From assembly GCA_017458865.1 (NCBI GenBank), contig JAFSZW010000333.1, positions 1 to 7,838 of the forward strand: a stretch of DNA of 7,838 nucleotides, read 5' to 3'. The notes under the pieces are model-generated. The model was not told the origin of the DNA. It worked only from the letters and a program-made list of their open reading frames with translations, and did no database searches. Positions 1 through 5,786 of the stretch are shown one piece after another. Made by a program: the position numbers and the translations under genes. Each line of letters begins with the position of its first letter. Positions within the stretch are counted from its first letter, which is position 1. The DNA comes from Clostridia bacterium. Lineage in GTDB: Bacteria; Bacillota; Clostridia; Christensenellales; Aristaeellaceae.

Positions 1-120
1 ATCTATTTTCCTGTAGATAACAACGATATTTACTCCTCTTTTATCAGCATCTTCGATTGTTTTTCTTAAGTTGGGATAGATACTGAGGTATGGGCTGATT
101 ATAAGTAATCTGGATTCTGC
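1..120 (-). pseudogene. Internal fragment of a phospholipase D-like protein, cut at about 120 and leaving the window on the left
   Basis: The minus strand is open across all 40 codons. The translation includes LLIISPYL, then a charged helix ending in EDADKRGV and a strand NIVVIYRK. This is the pattern of phospholipase D-like proteins in which a strand 'L.IISPYL' is followed by an amphipathic helix, 'EDxdkrxv' and a second strand 'I.I.YRK'. The catalytic HKD motif would lie further left, outside the window. No plausible start or ribosome binding site is seen near 120; in-frame reading further upstream only runs antisense through the diguanylate cyclase. Base composition is clearly more AT-rich than the DNA to the right. 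I read it as a truncated gene or as one side of a rearrangement or assembly join. The family call is by pattern recognition over a short stretch. Confidence 0.5.
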
Positions 121-1161
121 GTGTGTGAACAGATCAAGAATCTCAAGGTATATGATAATGGATATGCATTCCTTGTGAATGAGAATACGGATATCATTTA
201 CCACCCGACACTTCCGACCGGTTCCCACCTTGATGATTATGTCCCGGTCCTGGCAGATGATTCAGCACAGTCATCCGCCATCCAGAGCGATGATATCTCG
301 CTGATTGAGTATACCGTTGGCGGCCGGAAAATGCTGGCGGCAAGCACGTATCTTCTGGAAGGCATTGAAATTACGGTGACGGCGCCCTGGAGTGAGATTA
401 CGGCCAAATCCCGCGGATTCGCGAATACGGTTATCATCACCGGTCTACTCATTGCGCTCATCTTCTCATTTGCCTCCGTCGTCATGCTGCGCCGCATCAT
501 CCGGCCGCTCAAGAATCTGACCGCCGTTGCCCGTCAGCTGACCAATGGAGATTATGATGTGACGCTTGATGCCGGTGGTGAGGATGAGGTTGGCATTCTG
601 ACGACCTCCTTCCAGCATCTCGTGGACCACCTCAAAGTGTATATCAGCGACCTGAACAGCAAGGCGTATTCAGATGCGCTGACAAAGGTCAAAAACAAAG
701 CCGGGTTTGAGATTTTCTCAAGAAAGCTGGATGACCAGATCATTGCAGCCGAAAAAGGCGTTTTCCCGTCCTTTGCCATTATCATGCTTGACTGCAATGA
801 TCTCAAGGTTATCAATGATACCTATGGCCATGCGAAAGGGGATATTTACCTGCAGAATGCCTGCACCGCCATCTGCAGGACATTCAAGCACAGTCCTGTG
901 TTCAGGGTAGGCGGTGACGAATTCACCGTGATTCTCCAGCATGAGGATTACGACAGGCGCAATGAGCTCCTTGATGGGATCAAGGAATTTGAGCGGGCGC
1001 ATAATGCTGCAAGCACAGCTCCATGGGATATGGTCGCGCTTTCTGTCGGCATGGCTGTCTATGATGCTGAGGAAGATGCGAATGTCGCTGATGTGCTCAA
1101 GCGCGCAGACATCAGCATGTATGAGGAGAAGCGCCAGTACAAGCTCAGCAAAAATACGTAA
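121..1161 (+). CDS. Diguanylate cyclase with HAMP and GGDEF domains, N-terminally truncated in its Cache sensor
   Basis: Predicted to make cyclic di-GMP from two GTP at the inner face of the membrane. As read from the GTG at 121 (346 aa), residues 1-95 are the C-terminal half of an extracellular dCache-type sensor (GYAFLVN...IIYHP). A membrane helix spans about 101-124, a HAMP domain 127-175, and the GGDEF domain about 180-343. Catalytic features are intact: D185-A-L-T, the metal-binding D224 in DCNDLKVINDTYGH, and R-V-G-G-D-E-F at 262-268. The RxxD inhibitory site nine residues before GGDEF is absent (F255, S258), so feedback inhibition by this route is unlikely. No ribosome binding site precedes the GTG. 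The first membrane helix and the proximal half of the Cache domain, normally 150-250 residues, are missing. In-frame stops at 67-69 and 106-108 exclude a longer reading. The family call is firm; whether the gene is functional is doubtful. Confidence 0.85.
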   Translation: MCEQIKNLKVYDNGYAFLVNENTDIIYHPTLPTGSHLDDYVPVLADDSAQSSAIQSDDISLIEYTVGGRKMLAASTYLLEGIEITVTAPWSEITAKSRGFANTVIITGLLIALIFSFASVVMLRRIIRPLKNLTAVARQLTNGDYDVTLDAGGEDEVGILTTSFQHLVDHLKVYISDLNSKAYSDALTKVKNKAGFEIFSRKLDDQIIAAEKGVFPSFAIIMLDCNDLKVINDTYGHAKGDIYLQNACTAICRTFKHSPVFRVGGDEFTVILQHEDYDRRNELLDGIKEFERAHNAASTAPWDMVALSVGMAVYDAEEDANVADVLKRADISMYEEKRQYKLSKNT

Positions 1162-1164
1162 ACC

Positions 1165-1204
1165 AATGGACCGAATGCACACCTTATCTGTGTATTCGGT
1201 CATT
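1165..1204 (+). terminator. Hairpin after the diguanylate cyclase, probable terminator with a weak U-tract
   Basis: The arms 1169-1181 and 1189-1201 pair over 13 bp with one G-T wobble around a 7-nt loop. They extend by three A/T pairs if G1168 is bulged. The hairpin starts only four bases after the stop codon. The following sequence (catttctgta) is only mildly T-rich, so termination may be incomplete and read-through into the next gene is possible. Confidence 0.55.
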
Positions 1205-1239
1205 TCTGTATGGATTTCTGCACATCTTCTGTAATCAAT

Positions 1240-1246
1240 GGTGAGG
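1240..1246 (+). promoter_or_regulatory. Ribosome binding site that decides the start at 1252
   Basis: GGTGAGG lies five bases before the ATG at 1252. The earlier in-frame ATG at 1210 has no Shine-Dalgarno-like sequence and would put 14 polar residues before an otherwise normal signal peptide. Confidence 0.6.
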
Positions 1247-1251
1247 TTATC

Positions 1252-2313
1252 ATGAAACGCATAGGACCTGTCTTTTTGCTGCTGTGTCTCTTCCTGTGTA
1301 CCTGCCTGGCCGAGAGCGGTGACTGGCAGATTCTGAAGCCGGGATGGTGGAATGCATCCAGGGAATCGATCGTCGCGGTACGGGACCAGCTGCAGCTTCA
1401 TATCCTGTGGGCACAGGGCCAGGACGTGCAGGTCTCTGAAGATGCGTCCACAGGGGAGGCGGACTGGTCCATCCTTGAGCCCGGCTGGTGGGATATGCCG
1501 CTTGAATCCATTCAGGCCGTTGAGCAGCAGCTCAGCAATCATATAGACGTTCTGGATGGCCGTCTGATCATTGCCGGCACCCAGGACGAACAGCCATCCG
1601 CAGATTCAACCATTCCTGCATCGACTTTTTCCCCGTCAGTGACGCCGGTGCCTGATGCGCCATCCTCAGTGCAGATCGGCACTGCGATAAATGAACCGGT
1701 ATCTACCATATCGCCGGCGCTTACACCAGTCCCTGCATCGCCACTGTCATACCAGGCCAACACTGCAATAAGTGTTCCGGAAACCACGATACCAGCAGCG
1801 CCGATATTGATTCAGAACGGCACAGCTGGGAATGCACCGGTATCCACCGTGCCGCCGGCTGCACAGATCGGTTCAAATCCCGCATCGTTTTCAAGTTCAG
1901 CAGAGGGGATAGCATCACAGACCCCATCGGATACATCCATGAGCAGCCTGTCCCAGATGGCTGCATCCGATGGTTCAGATGCGGCAGGAACGTCACCCGA
2001 GGATGACTCGCAGGCCTATACACCCATTGATTTTGATGCTGCATTCAACAATCCGGAATATATCGGGAAGAAAACCATTCTGAACGGAAAGGTTGCCTCG
2101 ATAAACATGAATGCGCAGACAATCAGCTTTACCATCCGCCAGTCAAACACGCTGGTACTTGAAATCCAGTATCCCCGCAGTTCAGATTTTGAACCGGTTA
2201 AAATCGGGAATGAGGTATCCGTGCTGGGGGTTATCAGGGAGAACAACCGGATAGAACGTCTGACGAATCTCTGTCTGATTTCGATTATGGCTGATTATGT
2301 TGAAGTCCAGTAG
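1252..2313 (+). CDS. Secreted protein with two Trp-rich repeats, a Ser/Thr/Pro linker and an OB-fold-like C-terminal domain
   Basis: Function unknown; 353 aa from the ATG at 1252. Residues 1-20 form a signal peptide (MKRI, a Leu/Cys-rich core, probable cleavage after CLA). No lipobox is seen, so the protein is probably released or held in the wall. Two 28-residue repeats follow at 24-51 and 71-98, each reading D-W-x-I-L-x-P-G-W-W-(6)-E-S-I-x-A/V-V-x-x-Q-L-(3)-H-I. Residues 115-250 are a Ser/Thr/Pro/Ala-rich linker with a 27-residue period (STxSPxxTPVP...TAI). Residues 254-353 look like a small beta barrel: N-P-E-Y-I-G-K-K-T-I-L-N-G-K-V followed by alternating hydrophobic strands. That start resembles the tRNA_anti-like OB-fold family, where 'Y.GK...v.G.V' opens the barrel. 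The next gene begins 29 bp downstream, suggesting one transcript. The repeats may be a binding module, but no ligand can be named. Confidence 0.75.
   Translation: MKRIGPVFLLLCLFLCTCLAESGDWQILKPGWWNASRESIVAVRDQLQLHILWAQGQDVQVSEDASTGEADWSILEPGWWDMPLESIQAVEQQLSNHIDVLDGRLIIAGTQDEQPSADSTIPASTFSPSVTPVPDAPSSVQIGTAINEPVSTISPALTPVPASPLSYQANTAISVPETTIPAAPILIQNGTAGNAPVSTVPPAAQIGSNPASFSSSAEGIASQTPSDTSMSSLSQMAASDGSDAAGTSPEDDSQAYTPIDFDAAFNNPEYIGKKTILNGKVASINMNAQTISFTIRQSNTLVLEIQYPRSSDFEPVKIGNEVSVLGVIRENNRIERLTNLCLISIMADYVEVQ
1321..1545 (+). repeat. Two copies of a 28-residue PGWW motif (1321-1404 and 1462-1545)
   Basis: The copies start 141 bases apart and share D-W, I-L, P-G-W-W, E-S-I, V, Q-L and H-I at matching positions. 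At DNA level they have diverged, so the duplication is old and the residues are probably kept by selection. The invariant aromatic core P-G-W-W suggests a structural or ligand-binding role. Confidence 0.75.
1621..1842 (+). repeat. Degenerate 81-bp tandem repeat encoding the Ser/Thr/Pro linker
   Basis: Residues 124-150 and 151-177 of the secreted repeat protein align over 27 positions, with STxSPxxTPVP at the start and TAI near the end. A third, shortened unit (178-197) and the start of a fourth (VSTVPPA at 197-203) follow. Such linkers typically hold a domain away from the cell surface and often vary in copy number. Confidence 0.6.
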
Positions 2314-2342
2314 CCAAACCACAACAGGAAAAGGAGCAGTGT

Positions 2343-3077
2343 ATGGCACAGAGTATTCAGAAATACAATAAACAGTACCTTGCTAAGTTCGAGAAAAGCA
2401 TGAAGGGACTTTCCTCGAAAACGATCGAGACACACACGGAAAATATCGTTTTTTTCATTGACTTTTTGGCGGATTATCCGATGAAAGCATCCGATGCTGT
2501 CGATCATATCCAAGAATTCTACAGAACACTTTATCCTATGGGCTACCCATTTAGCTCAATATCTTCCCTGGTATCCATGGGATCCAGCCTTCGGAAATTC
2601 TACGGCTTCCTGCTGTCAGAAAAGCAGATTACCGATATACAGTATGCTGAACTTCGCCTGACCATCAGAGAGAACCTGCCGAAATGGGAGAATGAACTGG
2701 TGCATTACCATATGACAGGTTTCCTGCCAGGTGACTATGAGTACGATGATGATGACGACGATGAAGACTGGGATGAAGATGATGAGGACTGGGATGATGA
2801 CGACGATGAAGATGACGAGGACGATGAAGATGACGACGATAAGGATGTGCCGTTAGTGCTGCGTTATGTCCGTATCAGGGATGGAGTCAAGGATTATGAT
2901 GGGCCCTATAATGACGATGGCGACATTGCCGATTTTTCCGGACTCACTGGCATCATAGATGAATCAGATTCCGATGACGAGGTGTATTATGTCCACTGGG
3001 ACGACAGTTCGCTGAAGAGAATACCGGTCGGTTACCTGCAGAATTGCTACAATGATGGAATCACGATCGTTGGTTAG
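2343..3077 (+). CDS. Recombinase-type core-binding (SAM-like) domain joined to an acidic tract and a small beta-rich domain
   Basis: Function unknown; 244 aa, no signal peptide or membrane helix, so cytoplasmic. AAGGAG at 2331-2336 lies six bases before the ATG. Residues 10-95 look like the N-terminal core-binding domain of tyrosine recombinases: F-E-K-S-M-K-G-L-S-S-K-T-I-E-T-H-T, then I-x-F-F-I-D-F-L and S-S-L-R-K-F-Y-G-F-L. Firmicutes carry stand-alone proteins of this sort, often labelled 'recombinase'. No catalytic domain (Arg-His-Arg-Tyr) follows, so it cannot cut DNA by that chemistry. Residues 135-168 contain 31 Asp/Glu out of 34, with Trp at 143 and 150. Residues 169-244 (VRIRDG...LTGIIDE...YYVHWDD.SLKRIP..Y...C) resemble small SH3-like barrels with the pattern 'G.tG.V...Y.V.WD..tL..iP..Y...C'. 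It could be a DNA- or partner-binding protein; the acidic tract may mimic DNA, bind metal or act as a spacer. The domain calls are by pattern only. Confidence 0.7.
   Translation: MAQSIQKYNKQYLAKFEKSMKGLSSKTIETHTENIVFFIDFLADYPMKASDAVDHIQEFYRTLYPMGYPFSSISSLVSMGSSLRKFYGFLLSEKQITDIQYAELRLTIRENLPKWENELVHYHMTGFLPGDYEYDDDDDDEDWDEDDEDWDDDDDEDDEDDEDDDDKDVPLVLRYVRIRDGVKDYDGPYNDDGDIADFSGLTGIIDESDSDDEVYYVHWDDSSLKRIPVGYLQNCYNDGITIVG
2745..2846 (+). repeat. GAT/GAC/GAA trinucleotide tract coding for 34 mostly acidic residues
   Basis: Nearly every codon is GAT, GAC, GAA or GAG, broken by two TGG codons seven codons apart and one AAG. The 7-codon spacing of the Trp codons suggests a small duplication inside the tract. 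In-frame slippage here would lengthen or shorten the acidic region without breaking the gene. Confidence 0.8.
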
Positions 3078-3211
3078 TTGTTTTATGTTGAGGATGTTAT
3101 CATCACTGAGGAGCGAATGATCAACACTCAGGAGGATCTTAAATGATCGCCAGGGACACCTCAGTCATCGGTGCTAACTAAGCGGCATCGCACGGAAAGG
3201 AATGTGGAAAA
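3078..3211 (+). other. Gap with three overlapping micro-ORFs (3085-3120, 3117-3146, 3143-3181)
   Basis: The micro-ORFs encode MLRMLSSLRSE, MINTQEDLK and MIARDTSVIGAN. Each stop overlaps the next start as ATGA. The third has a strong AGGAGG (3130-3135) seven bases before its ATG, and the second has GAGGAG (3108-3113) with a short spacer. A 15-bp direct repeat with 13 matches (3099-3113 and 3120-3134) covers these ribosome-binding regions, offset by 21 bases. The chain could be a leader coupled to translation of the downstream gene, or chance within decayed sequence. I see no convincing promoter or terminator here. Confidence 0.3.
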
Positions 3212-4645
3212 GTGAAAAGGATTTGGCTTACTGTACTGGTTTTGTGCCTCTGTCTGAGCGTCGGCGCTGCGGAGAAGATCAACTGCTTCGTACCGGAACA
3301 GATGTCTCAGGCAATGAATGAGATCATGCCGTTGGTCATGAATGCGCTTGATATCAAAGATATGTCCGTTGTCCGGTCGGCAACGGAATACCTCAGCCTG
3401 TCGTTCACGGAAACGCAGGAGCGCACCATGTACTATAACAATCAGGACTGGAATGTAGAGCTGTCTTTCTATTTTCCGGGTGCTGCCGGGACGAGAAAGG
3501 AATCGGATGCGGTCAACTTCTCCGTCTCGAGGAATCTGAACGATACCCAGCTCAAGGTTCTGCTTTACACGTTTGCGCTTGCAGCCTGCTATGACAATCC
3601 GGAGATGGACCGGTATTCACTCATATCCTATTTGACGGAAACCGCAACAGAATATGATTCTCTCACGACCGCAATAGGCACTTTTTCCTATGTTCCGGAC
3701 GATGAGGTATACCATTTTGTTCTGCTGAAACCGGAATATGGCTACCAGCAGAGCAGCAATGCCGGCAGCATGCAGGGCACTCAACTGATTTCCACCAGGT
3801 ATTTCACCATGGAGCTGACCGATATCCGTCCGTTTGTGTCAAAGGATTACCCGGCAGCCCTTGTGGTGGATGTGCAGCTGACCAACAAGACAAACAAAAC
3901 GCTGTATGTTGCAATTGAAAACGCATCAGTTAGTGGGAAGGCCGTAAATGGCATAGGCATCTATGACATTGCGCCTAAATCCAAGCAGGTGAGTGAGTAC
4001 TTCATCCTGCAAGGTGAAACTCAGGCGGCGATTAATGCGATTGGCAGTGCCCGTGAGGCGGTTATGAACATTGTAGTCTGCGATGAGGCCACAAACAGCG
4101 TCATTGCTGAAAACAGCGTTTCGCTCAATCTGAACGGCGTCCCGTCATTCACCCCGTTCCCGTATCAGGCATACGCTACACCGACACCAAAGACCTTCAA
4201 GACGAGTAGACTGCGTGCGACTGCTACACCAAGGCCCAGAATTACCGCCCGGCCTACGGCGACACCCAGGACATCTGCTGAGATCCGTTCTCTGGATTTT
4301 TCAAGCCGGATGTGGGCACAGTGGGAATTCAAATCCGGCGACATTCTGAGCATCTGCTTTGAAATGGAGAATCTGTCTGGCAAGAGTGTGCGGGAATTCG
4401 AACTGTATCTGTATGCCACAGATACAAGGGGCAATCGCATCTACGGCGCAAACCAGATCTATTACGCAACCACAGTCAAGACAATTGCATCCGGCAGGAC
4501 TGCCTACTCAGATTACATCGCCATCCCGGATGAGTCCCGGATTGACAGGGTGTACTGCGGGATCAAGCGGGTCGTCCTCTCAGATGGGACGGTAGAGGAG
4601 GTACCGGATTCAAGGGTCGACTATTCCTACTGGACAATCGAATAA
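3212..4645 (+). CDS. Secreted protein with an N-terminal domain of unknown type and two Ig-like beta domains on a TP/Arg-rich linker
   Basis: Function unknown; 477 aa. It starts at GTG 3212, ten bases after GGAAAGGA (3194-3201). Residues 1-20 form a signal peptide (MKRIWLTVLVLCLCLSVGAA) very like that of the Trp-rich repeat protein upstream. Residues 25-175 form a mixed domain I do not recognise. Residues 197-307 have alternating strands with FTMELTDIRPF, ALVVDVQLTNKTNKTLYV and a late V-S-L-N-L, the style of DUF4352/DUF5067-like immunoglobulin-type domains of Gram-positive secreted proteins. Residues 318-354 are a TPTP/TATPRP linker with many Arg and Lys. Residues 356-477 form another beta domain (ICFEMENLSGKSVREFELYLYATDTRGN) with an FxLYD-like look and the end YSYWTIE. 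The alternation suggests a wall-exposed binding protein rather than an enzyme, and no catalytic motif is evident. It may share a transcript with the two genes before it. Confidence 0.75.
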   Translation: MKRIWLTVLVLCLCLSVGAAEKINCFVPEQMSQAMNEIMPLVMNALDIKDMSVVRSATEYLSLSFTETQERTMYYNNQDWNVELSFYFPGAAGTRKESDAVNFSVSRNLNDTQLKVLLYTFALAACYDNPEMDRYSLISYLTETATEYDSLTTAIGTFSYVPDDEVYHFVLLKPEYGYQQSSNAGSMQGTQLISTRYFTMELTDIRPFVSKDYPAALVVDVQLTNKTNKTLYVAIENASVSGKAVNGIGIYDIAPKSKQVSEYFILQGETQAAINAIGSAREAVMNIVVCDEATNSVIAENSVSLNLNGVPSFTPFPYQAYATPTPKTFKTSRLRATATPRPRITARPTATPRTSAEIRSLDFSSRMWAQWEFKSGDILSICFEMENLSGKSVREFELYLYATDTRGNRIYGANQIYYATTVKTIASGRTAYSDYIAIPDESRIDRVYCGIKRVVLSDGTVEEVPDSRVDYSYWTIE

Positions 4646-4670
4646 ACCTGATCCATTCCCAGAATCAGAT

Positions 4671-4696
4671 AAAGCCGCAGCTTCTGCTGCGGCTTT
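4671..4696. terminator. Bidirectional terminator between convergent genes
   Basis: The 10-bp perfect stem AAAGCCGCAG / CTGCGGCTTT has a 6-nt loop. It lies 25 bases after the plus-strand stop at 4645 and 16 bases after the LysR stop at 4713 on the minus strand. The A/T pairs at the stem base supply a short U-run in either direction. Confidence 0.8.
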
Positions 4697-4712
4697 CATG
4701 ATGAAACAGGCA

Positions 4713-5621
4713 TTAGAGGGAGTTCCGGACGATATCAATGTAGGCCCCGACACAGGCAGGCAGAAAGCGCCCTTTCCTGGTTGCAGCAACAAAATCACAA
4801 ATCGTATTTGGCGATCCAAAGCTGTAACAGTTAATCCTGTTTCTGTCCGGCGAATACCTGAGATGCGATTCAAACAGTATGGAAACACCGAATCCGGCGG
4901 CAACCAGGCCGATTATGGCAGGCATGCTTGATGTGACAATCGTATTTTGAAAAGTCAGACCCTGTGCTTTCATAATGCCGTCTACGATCTGTCTGGTCCG
5001 CTGACTTTTCTGCATGAGCAGCACACGGTCATTTTGAATACTTGCCAGATCCAGGTGCGGATAACGCTGTCCGGGGATCTTCTCAGCCATAAGGGCTGCC
5101 GGATGGCCTTTGCCTGTACAGATCAGGAGCTCCTCTTTGGCAAGCGTGGTGTAATCAATCTGAGGATGCTGATCTGCAAAACTGAAAAATGCCACATCTA
5201 CCTGTCCGTTCAGCAGACGCAATTCATTCTCTGTGGAGTTTCCCTCAAAAATATTCACTTGCACATTCGGGTACATTGCCTCAAAGCGGGGCAGGGTAAC
5301 AGGCAGCATATAGGTGCATCGCATGTTTGCAAAGGCGATATTGAGAACACCTTTTTCATTTTTCAGGATCTCCGCCATTTCACGGTCAATGTCGCTCTTG
5401 AGATTCAGAATCTCCCGTGCTTTTTCAACATAGCGGCTGCCCGCGTATGTAAGAATGTATTTCCGCCCAACGCGGTCAAAGAGCCGGATGCCGAGTTCCG
5501 CTTCAAGACCGGTAAGGAATTTGCTGAGCGTTGGCTGGCCGACATAAAGCGCCTCTGCTGCCCTGGTGATGTTCTGATGCTTGGCTATGGCCAATAGATA
5601 CTCCAGTTCACGAAAATCCAT
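4713..5621 (-). CDS. LysR-family transcriptional regulator
   Basis: A DNA-binding regulator of 302 aa, the usual LysR length. Residues 1-60 are the winged helix-turn-helix: MDFRELEYLLAIAKHQN, then ITRAAEALYVGQPTLSKFLTGLEAELG, then LFDR. A linker helix of about 60-90 leads to the effector-binding domain (about 91-300), with LNIAF at 93-97, LLNGQVDVAFFS at 136-147 and GLVAAGFGVSILFES at 238-252. I chose the ATG at 5621 because it begins the conserved domain. GAAGGAG (5633-5639) lies 11 bases upstream, somewhat far. A TTG at 5651 would add ten residues without family support. The gene is divergent from the flavin reductase, the classic layout for a LysR protein controlling its neighbour and itself. 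The inducer cannot be told from sequence; an unsaturated carboxylic acid used by the reductase is a reasonable guess. Confidence 0.93.
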   Translation of the reverse strand: MDFRELEYLLAIAKHQNITRAAEALYVGQPTLSKFLTGLEAELGIRLFDRVGRKYILTYAGSRYVEKAREILNLKSDIDREMAEILKNEKGVLNIAFANMRCTYMLPVTLPRFEAMYPNVQVNIFEGNSTENELRLLNGQVDVAFFSFADQHPQIDYTTLAKEELLICTGKGHPAALMAEKIPGQRYPHLDLASIQNDRVLLMQKSQRTRQIVDGIMKAQGLTFQNTIVTSSMPAIIGLVAAGFGVSILFESHLRYSPDRNRINCYSFGSPNTICDFVAATRKGRFLPACVGAYIDIVRNSL

Positions 5622-5670
5622 CTGCCTGCGCACTCCTTCGATCAATATCAAACCCTGAGCTCGTCAGTAT

Positions 5671-5687
5671 TATTCTACCAGAGAATA
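5671..5687. promoter_or_regulatory. Palindromic T-N11-A site, probable LysR operator
   Basis: TATTCT-accag-AGAATA is a perfect 6-bp inverted repeat with a 5-bp centre and fits the LysR consensus T-N11-A (T5673 to A5685 across the palindrome). Its left half overlaps a minus-strand TAGAAT (5672-5677) that could be the -10 box of the regulator gene, so binding would repress the regulator itself. A second half-site, AGAATA at 5733-5738, lies 51 bp away on the reductase side, about five helical turns. This matches the usual recognition and activation site pair. Confidence 0.6.
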
Positions 5688-5728
5688 CAAATTATGAAAA
5701 GGATGAATTTCTAATACATTGTATCGTT

Positions 5729-5737
5729 TGATAGAAT
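5729..5737 (+). promoter_or_regulatory. Extended -10 promoter of the flavin reductase gene
   Basis: TGATAGAAT is TGn followed by a 5/6 match to TATAAT. No good -35 box sits 16-18 bp upstream, as is common for promoters that need an activator. Transcription would start near 5744, giving a leader of about 43 bases. The 11-bp palindrome ATACATTGTAT (5714-5724) just upstream could bind a regulator. Confidence 0.5.
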
Positions 5738-5786
5738 AAAGTGTACTTTAGGATTACCTGCAAAATTCTAAATCGGAGGAATTTCC

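Noticed and set aside
1210..1251. Upstream ATG that would lengthen the secreted Trp-repeat protein by 14 residues
   Set aside because: It has no ribosome binding site, and the added residues would precede a normal signal peptide.
1252..1311. Possible lipoprotein signal (several Cys in the signal peptide of the Trp-repeat protein)
   Set aside because: None of the Cys residues sits in an L-[AS]-[GA]-C type lipobox. A signal peptidase I site after CLA fits better.
718..1542. 274-residue minus-strand ORF across the cyclase and the start of the Trp-repeat gene
   Set aside because: It lies antisense to a clear GGDEF domain and a signal-peptide gene. Its translation resembles no family, and it reads through the intergenic hairpin.
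3143..3181. Resemblance of MIARDTSVIGAN to the start of a hexapeptide-repeat acyltransferase
   Set aside because: Twelve residues are too few, and the frame stops at once with no continuation in other frames.
4947..5597. 216-residue plus-strand ORF
   Set aside because: It is antisense to the well-supported LysR gene, is rich in Cys/His with no pattern, and crosses no start signal.
5622..5651. TTG start giving the LysR protein ten extra residues
   Set aside because: LysR proteins typically begin at the M-D-F-R-E-L-E-Y position, and the extension has no family support.
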